64,000 nucleotides of DNA from NCBI GenBank assembly GCA_049322755.1, contig JBMOQX010000052.1, forward strand, positions 124,001 to 188,000, in the 5' to 3' direction. This document shows positions 8,712 through 16,760 of this stretch, one piece after another (position 1 is the stretch's first letter; every line of letters begins with the position of its first letter). A program made the position numbers and the translations under genes. This stretch comes from DATIUV01 sp049322755. GTDB taxonomy: Bacteria > Pseudomonadota > Gammaproteobacteria > Burkholderiales > UBA6910. The notes under the pieces were generated by a model, which worked only from the letters and a program-made list of their open reading frames with translations, made no database searches and was not told the DNA's origin.

Positions 8712-9272
8712 TTACGCGGCGGACTTCTCGGCGCCGCCGATGAACGCCACTTTCGGGAAGTCGATCGGAATCAAGGTCGACTTGCCGAGGATGTTGGTGA
8801 ACACGTTGAGCGCCACCGCGGTGATGATCTCGACGATCTCGCCGTCGCTGAAGCCGGCGGCGCGCACCGCCTCGAACTCGGCCGTCGTGACTTCGCCGCG
8901 GTGCTCGTTGAGCGCCCTGGCGAACGCGACCGCAGCCGCGGCCCTGGCGTCGCCCGAGCCGCCCTGGCGGTTGAGCAGCATCTCCTCGTTGGAGAGCCCG
9001 GCGTGGCGGCCGATGGCGGTGTGGGCGGAAACGCAGTACCGGCAGCCGTTCTCCTCCGCCACCACCAGCGCGATGCGCTCCTGGGTCGCCTTGTCGAGCG
9101 CCGCCGCGCCCATCGGGCCGTAGAGGCCGAGGAAGGCGGACAGCGCCTTGGGCGAGTTCGCGAGCGCCCGGATGAAATTGGGGACGATCCCCAGCTGCTG
9201 CTGGACCGCGTCCAGCAGTTCCTTGGCTTCGCCGGTGGCGGTTTTCGGGTCGACGACGTTGATGCGGGACAT
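8712..9272 (-). CDS. Carboxymuconolactone decarboxylase family protein (AhpD-like)
   Basis: The product is 186 residues and carries the AhpD-type redox motif EENGCRYCVSAHTAIGRHAG (C-x2-C-x3-H) near residue 75, in an all-helical fold. Members are peroxidase-type thiol enzymes (AhpD) or gamma-carboxymuconolactone decarboxylases; the CxxC motif favours a thiol-redox role. The start is preceded by AAAGGAAA. It is the first gene of the operon transcribed away from the LysR gene at 9407, with a 134-base divergent region. Confidence 0.9.
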   Translation of the reverse strand: MSRINVVDPKTATGEAKELLDAVQQQLGIVPNFIRALANSPKALSAFLGLYGPMGAAALDKATQERIALVVAEENGCRYCVSAHTAIGRHAGLSNEEMLLNRQGGSGDARAAAAVAFARALNEHRGEVTTAEFEAVRAAGFSDGEIVEIITAVALNVFTNILGKSTLIPIDFPKVAFIGGAEKSAA

Positions 9273-9360
9273 GGCTGTTTCCTTTCGCTGGTATGGGTTG
9301 GCTCACGGCCACTCGCCGTGTGGAGGGCATTCTGGGTTTCGAGCGACGCGCAATAAATAC

Positions 9361-9377
9361 GTTAAATCGCATTTTAC
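9361..9377. promoter_or_regulatory. Near-palindrome in LysR-divergent region
   Basis: GTTAAAT and ATTTTAC flank a three-base centre (six of seven positions complementary) in the AT-rich interval between the AhpD-like operon and the LysR gene. The location and dyad form suit a LysR-type binding site for both promoters. It is not a perfect T-N11-A box, so this is a candidate only. Confidence 0.35.
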
Positions 9378-9406
9378 TGTTGCATAAAACGGCGTAATCT
9401 CCACGC

Positions 9407-10321
9407 ATGGACAAGCTCCACGCCATGGCCGCGTTCGTCCAGATCGCCGAGCGCGGCAGCCTTACCGCCGCGGCCGACGCGCTGGACACCTCGCTCTCGT
9501 CGGTGGTGCGCACGCTGGCGGCGCTGGAAGATTCGCTGGGCGTGCGGCTGCTCAACCGCACCACGCGCCGCATCGCCCTGACCGAGGAGGGGCGCCGCTA
9601 TCTGGAGCGCTGCCGCCGCATCCTGGCCGAGGTGGAGGACGCCGAGCAGGCGCTGGGCGCCGGCGAGCAGGATCCCGCCGGCGTGCTGCGGGTAACCGCG
9701 CCGGTGCTGTTCGGCCAGCTGCACGTCGCGCCTGCGGTGGCGGGCTTCCTCGCGCGCCACCGCCGGATGCAGGTGGAGCTGACGCTGCTGGACCGCGTCG
9801 TGAACCTGGTGGACGAAGGCATCGACGTGGCGGTGCGCATCGGGGCGCTGGCCGATTCGTCGATGGTGGCCGCGCCCGTGGGCCAGATCCGGCGCGTGGT
9901 GGCGGCGAGCCCGGCGCTGCTCAAGGCCGCCGGCACGCCGAAGCGTCCGGAGGAGCTGGCGAAGCTCCCGTGCGTACGCTTCACCTCCTTGATGCCGGGC
10001 ACCACCTGGCATTTCTTCGAAGCCGGCAAGCCCTTCGCCGTCCAGGTGGGCGGGCAGTTCGCGTGCAACCAGGCCGCCGCCTGCGTCGACGCCTGCATCG
10101 CGGGCCTGGGGTTCGGCATGTTCATCTCCTACCAGGTGCGCCGCGCCCTCGACGCCAAACAGCTGCGCGAAGTGCTCAAGGACTTCGAGCCGCCGCCGCT
10201 GCCGGTGAGCCTGGTGTACCCCCATGCCCGGCTGCTCTCGCCACGGGTGCGCGCGTTCGTCGATTTCGCCGCCGCCGAGCTGCGGCGCGAGCTGGCTACA
10301 GCGCGGTCACCTGCACGTTGA
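9407..10321 (+). CDS. LysR family transcriptional regulator
   Basis: The product is 304 residues. The N-terminal winged helix-turn-helix is plain (FVQIAERGSLTAAADALDTS, then VRTLAALEDSLGVRLLNRTT), followed by a type-2 periplasmic-binding-like effector domain. The subtype (LLNRTTRRIALTEEG) is that of the large CrgA/AaeR-like group. It is divergent from the AhpD-like/FMN/flavin-reductase operon and most likely controls it and itself. Its last residues (about ELATARSPAR) are read from the antisense strand of a fossil copy of another gene's 3' end (10296-10334), so the natural C-terminus may have been replaced. Confidence 0.92.
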   Translation: MDKLHAMAAFVQIAERGSLTAAADALDTSLSSVVRTLAALEDSLGVRLLNRTTRRIALTEEGRRYLERCRRILAEVEDAEQALGAGEQDPAGVLRVTAPVLFGQLHVAPAVAGFLARHRRMQVELTLLDRVVNLVDEGIDVAVRIGALADSSMVAAPVGQIRRVVAASPALLKAAGTPKRPEELAKLPCVRFTSLMPGTTWHFFEAGKPFAVQVGGQFACNQAAACVDACIAGLGFGMFISYQVRRALDAKQLREVLKDFEPPPLPVSLVYPHARLLSPRVRAFVDFAAAELRRELATARSPAR

Positions 10322-10334
10322 CGACCGGTTCCGG
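10296..10334 (-). other. Fossil copy of the transglutaminase-like gene 3' end
   Basis: On the minus strand these 39 bases read as twelve codons ending VVNVQVTAL and a TAG stop. The intact transglutaminase-like gene ends at 12194 with the same VNVQVTAL-stop; 35 of 39 bases match between 10296-10334 and 12194-12232, in the same orientation. The three exported-protein genes lie between the two copies. No wider similarity upstream of the last dozen codons is seen. Confidence 0.75.
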
Positions 10335-10424
10335 GGACTGCCGAACAGCGCCGCGACGCGCGGCGTCTTGACGGCAGCCTCCCGGCATCGGACATTTGGC
10401 CTGTCTCGCATCCTGGAGGACGCC

Positions 10425-11084
10425 ATGAATCGCATGCTCGCGGCGGCAGCCGCATTGTCAGTGGCCGCAATCTCCGGTTGCGGCACGACGCTGGATACGG
10501 TGCGCGCCGATCTCGGCCTCGCCCCGCGCGCGGAGTGGAACGCCGCGCCGCTCCAGGACCGCCTCCCCGTGGCTCCGGCGCCGCAGCGGCGGGTCGGCGA
10601 CAGCTTCGTGTTCCTTTTCCCCAACGGCGTCCAGCAGGCCGAGACGGTGACCGAGGTGCGCGGCGACCGCGTCGGTTGGCACATCCCTGGCGGCGCTGCC
10701 TGGACCACGGTCACTGGCGCCATGTCGAACCCGGTTCAGTGGGGCGGAACGACGCAATACGGCAGCGGCCAGCAAAACTTCAGCGGCAACTATCGCGAGC
10801 TGTTTCCGATGCGGGTCGGCAACGTGATCCGCTACACCGCCCGCGGCGAGAGCAGCCGCGAGCCCCAGGGTTGGACCTCGCAGTGGACGTGCAGCGTGCC
10901 CTCCGAGGAACGCGTCACCGTCGCCGCCGGGACCTTCGATACCTATCGCATGATGTGCTTCCGCGCCGGGCAGCTGCGCACGTACTTCTACGCGCCCGCC
11001 ATCGGAATGTACGAGCTGCGCGTCACCGCCGGCAAAGACGCCGGCCGCAAGGAGCTGGTTTCCTACCGGCTTGCCGCCGGGTGA
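10425..11084 (+). CDS. Predicted outer-membrane or periplasmic lipoprotein, unknown function
   Basis: The product is 219 residues. A signal peptide ends in the lipobox AAISGC, giving an acylated Cys at about residue 20. The mature part is a beta-rich domain with FVFLFPNGVQQAETVTEV, then RYTARGESSREPQGWTSQWT and FDTYRMMCFRAG, and no recognised catalytic motif. The start ATG follows CTGGAGG. It is convergent with the next gene, ten bases away. The family is not one I can name. It lies inside the segment bounded by duplicated transglutaminase 3' ends. Confidence 0.78.
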   Translation: MNRMLAAAAALSVAAISGCGTTLDTVRADLGLAPRAEWNAAPLQDRLPVAPAPQRRVGDSFVFLFPNGVQQAETVTEVRGDRVGWHIPGGAAWTTVTGAMSNPVQWGGTTQYGSGQQNFSGNYRELFPMRVGNVIRYTARGESSREPQGWTSQWTCSVPSEERVTVAAGTFDTYRMMCFRAGQLRTYFYAPAIGMYELRVTAGKDAGRKELVSYRLAAG

Positions 11085-11094
11085 GACGCGGCGC

Positions 11095-11484
11095 TCAGCG
11101 GGGGCTTCCGCCCCAGCCGTAGCCCGAGCCGCCACCCCCGCCGGCGACGCCATCGCCGGCCGACAACGAGATCCGACCGCTGGTGCCGCTCGCCATGCCC
11201 TGGCTGACCGGCTTGCCGTCACGGGTGATCGTCGCGTGCAACGGGCCGGCGCCGCGTGCCATCAGCCGCACCGTCAGGCCCTGGCCCTGGAAGCGGATCG
11301 ACGCCGGCGAGACGCCCTCTACGGTGGACGACGCCACGGTGCCGTCATCCCGGGTCAGCATGTACGTGGCGGCAAACGGCGTCGCCTCGGTGCCGGTCAC
11401 CTGCAGCAGGAACTCCGCCGCCGCGGCTGGTCCGCTGCCCAGCGCGCCGGCCAGCGCCAACATCGCTCCGGCTCGTCGAGTCAT
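11095..11484 (-). CDS. Exported protein with C-terminal Gly-rich tail, unknown function
   Basis: The product is 129 residues with a signal peptide cleaved near GPAAAAEF, a short beta-rich body (EFLLQVTGTEATPFAATYML) and a tail of Gly and Ser (GDGVAGGGGGSGYGWGGSPR). The start ATG has GGAGGG seven bases upstream. No family is recognised. It is on the same strand as the poly-glycine protein gene, 94 bases downstream of it, and the two may form one unit. Both are probably periplasmic or extracellular. Confidence 0.68.
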   Translation of the reverse strand: MTRRAGAMLALAGALGSGPAAAAEFLLQVTGTEATPFAATYMLTRDDGTVASSTVEGVSPASIRFQGQGLTVRLMARGAGPLHATITRDGKPVSQGMASGTSGRISLSAGDGVAGGGGGSGYGWGGSPR

Positions 11485-11578
11485 CGGCGTGCCCTCCGAA
11501 ATGGGGTTGATGGGATTCGGACGGCCGCCCGGTCCACCCGAATCCAGGCGCGAGCTGCCGCGCTACGGGGTAGCGCGA

Positions 11579-11911
11579 TCAGGACGACGCGCCGTCGCCG
11601 CCGGCGCCACCGCTGCCGCCACCACCGCCACCACCACCACCGGTGCCCGCGGCCGTGCCATCGGAGCCGGAAGCGGAACCGTCGGAGGAGCCGGAGGACG
11701 CGGAGCCGTCGCCGCCACCCCCACCCCCGCCGCCGCCGCCACCCCCGCCGCCACCACCACCACCCCCCCCGCCGCCACCGGCGGCTGCGGCTGTCGCGAC
11801 ATCAATCGACAGGGTCTGGGGATTGAAGGACAGCGGGGCGAGTGCGAGCATCAGCGCGAGCGCGGATGCGGTCGTCGTCACCAGTATTTTGCGATTGGGA
11901 AACGTCTTCAC
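11579..11911 (-). CDS. Exported poly-glycine protein
   Basis: The product is 110 residues, starting at a GTG with AAAGGAG eight bases upstream. An N-terminal hydrophobic segment (VTTTASALALMLALAPLSF) is a signal peptide or anchor. The mature region contains an unbroken run of about 23 Gly, then a Ser/Asp/Gly linker and a second run of about nine Gly. Gly codons vary (GGC, GGT, GGG), so the run is not a simple trinucleotide expansion. No Cys or catalytic motif is present. Poly-glycine domains are structural or sticky; the function here is unknown. The 282 bases upstream hold no other gene. Confidence 0.62.
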   Translation of the reverse strand: MKTFPNRKILVTTTASALALMLALAPLSFNPQTLSIDVATAAAAGGGGGGGGGGGGGGGGGGGGGGGDGSASSGSSDGSASGSDGTAAGTGGGGGGGGGSGGAGGDGASS

Positions 11912-12193
11912 GGGTGTGTCTCCTTTGGCCGACGGTCAACGTGCCGCAGGGACGCCAGCCCGCTGTCAGTCTCCCCGCGCCGGCCGCCGCAAAGTATGCG
12001 CCGGGACTGTTGCAAGCACCGTGCCGCGGAGTGCAATCGTTCGGGAACTCAGGGCGTTACAGGCGCGAGGGCGGGGAGCAAGGGGAATTCCGCTGGCGAA
12101 TCTGTCGCCGGCCAACGACACCGGCGCGCCGGAGCGCGACTTTGGAGAATCACGGGCACCGGGAAACCGGAATCGCGGTCCGACGCGAACCGC

Positions 12194-13048
12194 CTACAGC
12201 GCCGTCACCTGCACGTTGACGATCAGTGCCGGCAGCTGCGGCGCGCCGACGAAGCTGCCCGACACCGGCGGCACCGTCTCCGGGTGCCGCGCCACCGCGA
12301 CGGGAATGTGGCGGTTGCCGGTAAGCTCGCCCGAAGTGGGATCGAAACCCTTCCAGCCGGGACCCGGCAGGTAGACCTCGGCCCAGGCGTGGGTCGACGC
12401 GTTGCCGGCCTCGGTCGCCGAGCCGTGGGAATAGCCGCTGACGAAGCGCGCCGCGAGCCCCAGGCAGCGGCAGGCGTCGATGAACAGCGCCGCGTAGTCG
12501 CGGCACGAGCCGCGGCGTGAAGTCAGCGTCTCCGTGGGCCGCTGGACGCCCTCCTCCTCGCGCACTGTGTACTCGAAGCCGGTGGCGATGGCGCGGTTCA
12601 TGATGTCCAGCAGCACGTAGGTCTGGATCGGACCGGCGCCGAAGTTGAAGCTGCCGACCCACTGCTGCACCGCCTTCTTGCAGTTGGGGTAGGCCGGCTG
12701 CTGGTAGGGCAGCAGGTCGGCGCGCTCGTCCACCAGGTAGTGGAACGGATAGTTGACGGCGTAGTCCTCCACCAGGAAATCCAGCGGCTCGCTTTCGTAG
12801 TGGCGGATCACCACCTCGCTGGCGATGGTCAGGCGGTCGGCGGGCTCGGAAAAGCGTACCACCGCCACCGAGTTGTCGAACACGTCGCGGTGCCACCGGA
12901 CCGAGTGCGCCGGATGGATCTCCAGCGCCGAGGATTCGATGTGCACGTCGTGGCCCTCGCGCGGGCGCACCAGCAGCCGGTGGGGCTCGAGCGTGACCGG
13001 GCCGCCGAACTGGTACTCGGTGAGGTGGCTGATCTTCAGGCGCTGCAC
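12194..13048 (-). CDS. Transglutaminase-like cysteine peptidase family protein
   Basis: From the GTG at 13048 the product is 284 residues. It opens with the N-terminal beta domain usual in this family (KISHLTEYQFGGPVTLEPHR) and continues with the transglutaminase core. The catalytic triad is visible as Cys in RRGSCRDYAALF, His in STHAWAEVYLPG and Asp in FDPTSG. Such bacterial proteins are presumed proteases or amidases, often encoded with alpha-E or circularly permuted ATP-grasp proteins; no such partners are present here. The start lacks a strong ribosome site and could shift slightly. A second copy of its last 12 codons lies 1.86 kb downstream. Confidence 0.87.
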   Translation of the reverse strand: MQRLKISHLTEYQFGGPVTLEPHRLLVRPREGHDVHIESSALEIHPAHSVRWHRDVFDNSVAVVRFSEPADRLTIASEVVIRHYESEPLDFLVEDYAVNYPFHYLVDERADLLPYQQPAYPNCKKAVQQWVGSFNFGAGPIQTYVLLDIMNRAIATGFEYTVREEEGVQRPTETLTSRRGSCRDYAALFIDACRCLGLAARFVSGYSHGSATEAGNASTHAWAEVYLPGPGWKGFDPTSGELTGNRHIPVAVARHPETVPPVSGSFVGAPQLPALIVNVQVTAL

Positions 13049-13113
13049 GGAATCGCGGGGAACAGTGGAGTTCGGGAATGACGGAAGTTTACGGGAATCC
13101 AGTCGGCCATCGG

Positions 13114-13527
13114 CTAGTCGACGACCCGGCCGCGCAGCGCCTTCACCTGGCCGCGGCGCACCTTGCCTTCGATCCGGCGCCGGCGCGCCGCCTGGGTCGG
13201 TCTGGTCGCGATGCGCTTGCGCCGCGTCACGGCGACGCTCCGCACCAGCTCGGCCAGGCGCGCCAGCGCGTCCGCGCGGTTCTTCTCCTGGGTGCGGAAG
13301 CGCTGCGCCTTGAGCACGATCACCCCGTCCTTGGTGATGCGCGAGTCCTGGAGCCTGAGCAGGCGCTCCTTGTAAAAATCCGGCAGCGACGAGGCCTGGA
13401 CATCGAAGCGCAGATGCACGGCGCTCGCCACCTTGTTGACGTTCTGGCCGCCGGCGCCCTGGGCACGCACGAAGGCGATCTCGATTTCGGCGTCGGGAAT
13501 CGCGACGTGACTGGAGATCTGCAGCAT
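13114..13527 (-). CDS. arfB: Alternative ribosome-rescue factor (peptidyl-tRNA hydrolase ArfB/YaeJ)
   Basis: The product is 137 residues. The GGQ loop (AQGAGGQNVNKV) lies near residue 28, followed by the release-factor-like domain and a long basic C-terminal tail (RRRRIEGKVRRGQVKALRGR) that in E. coli ArfB inserts in the mRNA channel of stalled ribosomes. It hydrolyses peptidyl-tRNA on non-stop ribosomes. The ATG at 13527 is the usual family start (MLQISSHVAIPDAEIEIAFV). It is on the same strand as the transglutaminase-like gene, 65 bases upstream of it. Confidence 0.93.
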   Translation of the reverse strand: MLQISSHVAIPDAEIEIAFVRAQGAGGQNVNKVASAVHLRFDVQASSLPDFYKERLLRLQDSRITKDGVIVLKAQRFRTQEKNRADALARLAELVRSVAVTRRKRIATRPTQAARRRRIEGKVRRGQVKALRGRVVD

Positions 13528-13688
13528 GGCGAAAGGCGAGTATAAGCCTTCGCGCGTCGCGATGGCCCAGCGACGCCCGTCGGCGGGACTGCGGTCGGGA
13601 CGCCGGATTCCGGCTTGCGCCGCGACGCAATGACGGATGGTTCGGTCGCCGCCCCCAAAGAGGTGCGACGTCGCCGGGGCGCGTTCGG

Positions 13689-14279
13689 TCAGGCCGCGAG
13701 CGACGGCCGCGCGGTCATGCCGTCGTACCACGCCGCGAGCCGCGCCGCAGCGTCGCGCCAGCCCACCTCCGGCAGCCGGAACGCCACGTAGCCGAGCCCC
13801 ACGGCGATCGCGAGATCGCCCAGGTCGGGCCGCTGCGGCGCGCCGAGCCGCGGCGCCTCCCGCTCCAGGTGCCCGACGGCGCGCTCCACCGCGCCATGCC
13901 AGCGCGAGGCCAGCGCCGGTTCGCCGCCGTTGGCGAAACGCTTCTCGATGGTGACGCCGAAGGCGCAGTCGATGAGGCTGCGGCCCAGGCCCAGCTTGGC
14001 GAGCGCGCGGGAGCGCTCGGCGCCCGCCGCGGGCAGCAGCGCGCGGCCGCCGCCGGCGTCGTCCAGGTACAGGCAGATCGAGCCGCTGTCGATGATCGCC
14101 TCGCCGTCGTCGGTCACCAGCGCCGGCACCTTGGCGAACGGGTTCACCGCCAGCAGTTCATCCGGGCTCGCCCAGGGATCGGTCAGCACGCGCTCGATCG
14201 CGCCGTTCAGGCCCTTCTCGTAGGCCACGACGGTCACCAGCCGCGCATAGGGCGAGGTCGTGTTGAGGTAGAGCTTCAT
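13689..14279 (-). CDS. Glutathione S-transferase family protein
   Basis: The product is 196 residues: a thioredoxin-fold N-terminal domain (LYLNTTSPYARLV, PFAKVPALV with the cis-Pro, and IIDSGSICLYLDD) followed by an all-helical C-terminal domain. The Ser/Tyr region TSPYARLV is the likely glutathione-activating site. The substrate is unknown. Its ATG overlaps the TGA of the MFS transporter gene (ATGA), so it is translated together with the transporter, suggesting joint detoxification or export. Confidence 0.88.
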   Translation of the reverse strand: MKLYLNTTSPYARLVTVVAYEKGLNGAIERVLTDPWASPDELLAVNPFAKVPALVTDDGEAIIDSGSICLYLDDAGGGRALLPAAGAERSRALAKLGLGRSLIDCAFGVTIEKRFANGGEPALASRWHGAVERAVGHLEREAPRLGAPQRPDLGDLAIAVGLGYVAFRLPEVGWRDAAARLAAWYDGMTARPSLAA

Positions 14280-15456
14280 GGCATGTCCTCCTTTGCGCCG
14301 GAACGCGCCGCCAGCGCCCAGGCGCTCGCGGCGAGCGCGAGCGCCGCCAGCCACAGCGCCGGCGAGAACGACCCCAGCCGCTCCACCAGCACCCCCGCCG
14401 CCACCGGGCCGATGATCTGGCCGATGGCGAAACCCGAGGTCATCGCCGCCATCAGGTTCGCCGCCGCTGCGGGCGCGATCCTGCGGGCCTCCTGCATCGC
14501 GGCGAGCGTTGCCACCATCAAGGTGGCGCCCACCGCAACCGCCGAGAGGATGATGCCGACGAGCCCGTGCACGATCGCCGGGAGCGCGACGCCCGCCGCC
14601 ATCACCGCGTGGCTGCCGGCCCAGAGCGACCGGTCGGAAAATCGTGCCGCAAGACGGCTGCTCACCAGCACCGAGCCGGCCGCGGCTGCGCCGAACACCG
14701 GCCACGCCCAGCCGAACACCGCCGGGTCGGACACGACCGCCTTCGCCATCACCGGCAGGAAGGTGGCTGGAACGATGTAACCGAAGCCGAGCGCGGCGTA
14801 GCAGATGACCAGCAACGCGCTGCGCCGCGCAGCAGCGAGCGGATGCGGGCGCACCGCGGAATGCCTCGGTTCGGCGCCGGCGCGCCACGCCGGCCAGGTG
14901 AGCGCCGCCAGCACGAGGGCCGTCGCGCCGAGCGCGAGCCACGCCTCGAAGGACGAGCGCTGCGCGCTCTGGAACGCCAGCGTGAGCAGCCCGGCGAGGA
15001 TGATGCCGACGCCCACGCCGGAGAACATCACGGCGCCGAGGCCGCCGCGGCCCAGCGCCGCGACCCGCTGCAGCACCAGCGCCGCGCCGAACACCAGGAC
15101 CCAGGCGCNNNNNNNNNNGGATCGGCCGTGACCCCCATCGCCGCGGTCAGCAGCGCGATGGCCACGAGCGAGCCGCGCACCAGCGCCCCGGGCGCGATCC
15201 GCAGCCACACGGCGGCGAGCGCGCCGACGAAGTAGCCGACGTAATTGGCCGATGCGAGCCAGCCCGCCGCCGCCAGCGACAGGCCCGCGTCGGCGCGCAT
15301 CATCGGCAGCACGGGCGTGAAGGCGAAGCGGCCGATACCCATTGCCGCGGCCAGCGCCAGCAGGCCGCCGACGGCGAGGCCGACGGCCTGGGTATTGCGC
15401 GTCGCGAGGCTGCAGGAGGTGGCGGTCACGGCGCCATGGTACGGTTGACGCTCCAT
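14276..15456 (-). CDS. YbfB/YjiJ family MFS transporter (interrupted by assembly gap)
   Basis: The part before the gap reads LLALAAAMGIGRFAFTPVLP and LVAIALLTAAMGVTAD; the part after it begins AWVLVFGAALVLQ and continues through about nine further membrane helices. Both match the YbfB/YjiJ-type major facilitator family, about 390-400 residues long. The two parts are in different frames only because ten Ns stand for an unknown length; the true gap must be 2 modulo 3 bases, and family spacing suggests roughly a dozen missing codons. It is divergent from the LysR gene at 15504, a common pairing. The start (ATG at 15456) is uncertain. Confidence 0.82.
15109..15118. other. Assembly gap (10 Ns)
   Basis: Ten unknown bases lie inside the MFS transporter gene. 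The reading frames on the two sides disagree by one base if the gap is taken literally, so the number is a placeholder for an unresolved GC-rich stretch. Confidence 0.99.
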
Positions 15457-15464
15457 TTTTCAAA

Positions 15465-15488
15465 ATGAATAATTTGCATCATATTCAT
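15465..15488. promoter_or_regulatory. Inverted repeat between MFS and LysR genes
   Basis: ATGAATA at 15465-15471 and its exact complement TATTCAT at 15482-15488 are separated by ten bases in the 47-base AT-rich divergent interval. The position fits a LysR binding site overlapping both promoters. Confidence 0.45.
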
Positions 15489-15503
15489 CTCATTTCGAGA
15501 TCA

Positions 15504-16391
15504 ATGGATTTCGCCGACCTGCGCGTCTTCAAGGCGGTGGTGGACGAGGGCGGCATCAGCGCCGCGGCCAAGAAGCTGAACCGCGTGCAGTCCAACGTCA
15601 CCACCCGCATCCGCCAGCTGGAGGCGTCGCTGGGCGCCGAGCTGTTCGTGCGCCGCAAGCGCCGGCTGCACCTCTCGCCGGCGGGCGAGCTGTTCCTCGG
15701 CTACGCCGAGCAGATGCTGGCGCTCTCGGAACGGGCGCGCGACGCGGTCCAGGGCGAGACCCCGCGCGGCGTGCTGCGTGTGGGCACCATGGAAAGCACG
15801 GCTGCGGCGCGGTTGCCGCCGCTGCTGGCGCTGTATCATCGCCGGCATCCGGCGGTGCGGGTGGAGATCACCACGGGCACCTCCGACGCGCTGGTGGAGG
15901 CGGTGCTCCACCGCGCCATCGAGGCAGCGTTCGTGGCGGACTGCGCCCCCGCGGCGCAGCTCGACTCGATGCCCGCGTTCGACGAGGAACTGGTGGTGAT
16001 CGCGCCGCGCTCGCACCCGCCGATCCGCGGCGCCAAGGACGTGCGCGCCGACACCGTCATCAGCTTTCCGGCGGGCTGCGCCTACCGGCGCCGGCTGCAG
16101 GGCTGGCTCGGCGACGGCGGCGTGGCGCCCGAACGGGCGCTGCAGCTCTCCTCCTACCACGCCATCGTCGCCTGCGTCGCCTCCGGCGCCGGCATCGCCA
16201 TCGTTCCGCGCGCGGTGCTCGCCACCGTGCGCGCCGGCGCCAGCATCGCCGTCCATCCCCTGCCGGCGCGCAGCGGCCGCGTCACCACCGCGCTGGTGTG
16301 GCGCAAGGGCGAGACCTCCCCCGCGCTCAAGGCGCTGCAGGCGGAGCTCGCCGCCGCCCGGCGCCAGCAGATCGAGGCCGCCGGGCGCTAG
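15504..16391 (+). CDS. LysR family transcriptional regulator
   Basis: The product is 295 residues, with a winged helix-turn-helix at the N-terminus (FKAVVDEGGISAAAKKLNRV, then VTTRIRQLEASLGAELFVRR) and a substrate-binding-like domain after residue 90. The start at MDFADLRVF is the family norm; an earlier in-frame ATG at 15464 lies in the inverted repeat. It is divergent from the YbfB-type transporter and probably regulates it and the GST gene. Its TAG stop overlaps the stop of the convergent tautomerase-type gene (CTAG). Confidence 0.92.
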   Translation: MDFADLRVFKAVVDEGGISAAAKKLNRVQSNVTTRIRQLEASLGAELFVRRKRRLHLSPAGELFLGYAEQMLALSERARDAVQGETPRGVLRVGTMESTAAARLPPLLALYHRRHPAVRVEITTGTSDALVEAVLHRAIEAAFVADCAPAAQLDSMPAFDEELVVIAPRSHPPIRGAKDVRADTVISFPAGCAYRRRLQGWLGDGGVAPERALQLSSYHAIVACVASGAGIAIVPRAVLATVRAGASIAVHPLPARSGRVTTALVWRKGETSPALKALQAELAAARRQQIEAAGR

Positions 16392-16678
16392 CGCGCGGCG
16401 CGCCGGCGGTACTCGGGCACCGGCAGGCCGCCCACGCCCCAGTTCTCCAGCTCCACTTCGTCGATGACGACGAAGGTGGTGGCGGGATCCTTCCCGAGCA
16501 CCTCCTGGAGCAGGTCGGAGACGCCCCGGATGAGCGCGGCTTTCTGCGCCGCGGTGGTCCCGCCTTCGCGGGTGATCTGGCGCACCACCGCCTGGGTGGT
16601 GAGATAGGTGCCCCGCAGGTTGCCGTCCAGGTAGTGTTCCAGTTCGTCCTCGGTGACCTCGACGAAGGGCTTGGGCAC
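16388..16678 (-). CDS. Chimeric gene: SDR fragment fused to 4-oxalocrotonate tautomerase-like domain
   Basis: Residues 1-34 (KPFVEVTEDELEHYLDGNLR and then GTYLTTQAVVRQ) match the middle of a short-chain dehydrogenase. Residues from about 33 on (ITREGGTTAAQKAALI, LGKDPATTFVVIDEVELENW) match a tautomerase. In-frame codons just upstream of the assumed GTG read NNAGTFVP, the SDR NNAG motif, and an AAAGGAG ribosome site lies about 25 bases before the GTG, just upstream of that NNAG stretch. The tautomerase part lacks its own Pro-1 after Met, so ordinary catalysis is unlikely. It looks like the product of a deletion joining two genes. A TetR-type operator stands upstream at 16724. Confidence 0.65.
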   Translation of the reverse strand: MPKPFVEVTEDELEHYLDGNLRGTYLTTQAVVRQITREGGTTAAQKAALIRGVSDLLQEVLGKDPATTFVVIDEVELENWGVGGLPVPEYRRRAAR

Positions 16679-16723
16679 GAAGGTACCGGCGTTGTTGCGT
16701 ACTCCTTTCGCGTGGTTGAAAAA

Positions 16724-16745
16724 ACAAGACGACCAGTCGCCTTGT
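16724..16745. promoter_or_regulatory. TetR operator candidate upstream of the chimeric gene
   Basis: A 22-base imperfect palindrome with arms ACAAGACGAC and GTCGCCTTGT (nine of ten pairs) sits between the TetR gene and the chimeric SDR/tautomerase gene. Its core GACGACCAGTCG matches the core of the second site in the TetR promoter (GACGACCGGTCG when read on the minus strand), differing by one base. Confidence 0.65.
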
Positions 16746-16760
16746 AATAGGACAAAAAAA

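Noticed and set aside
11690..11790. Poly-glycine run as a sequencing artefact
   Set aside because: Mixed Gly codons and an intact frame with signal peptide and ribosome site argue for a real gene, though exact run length should be verified.
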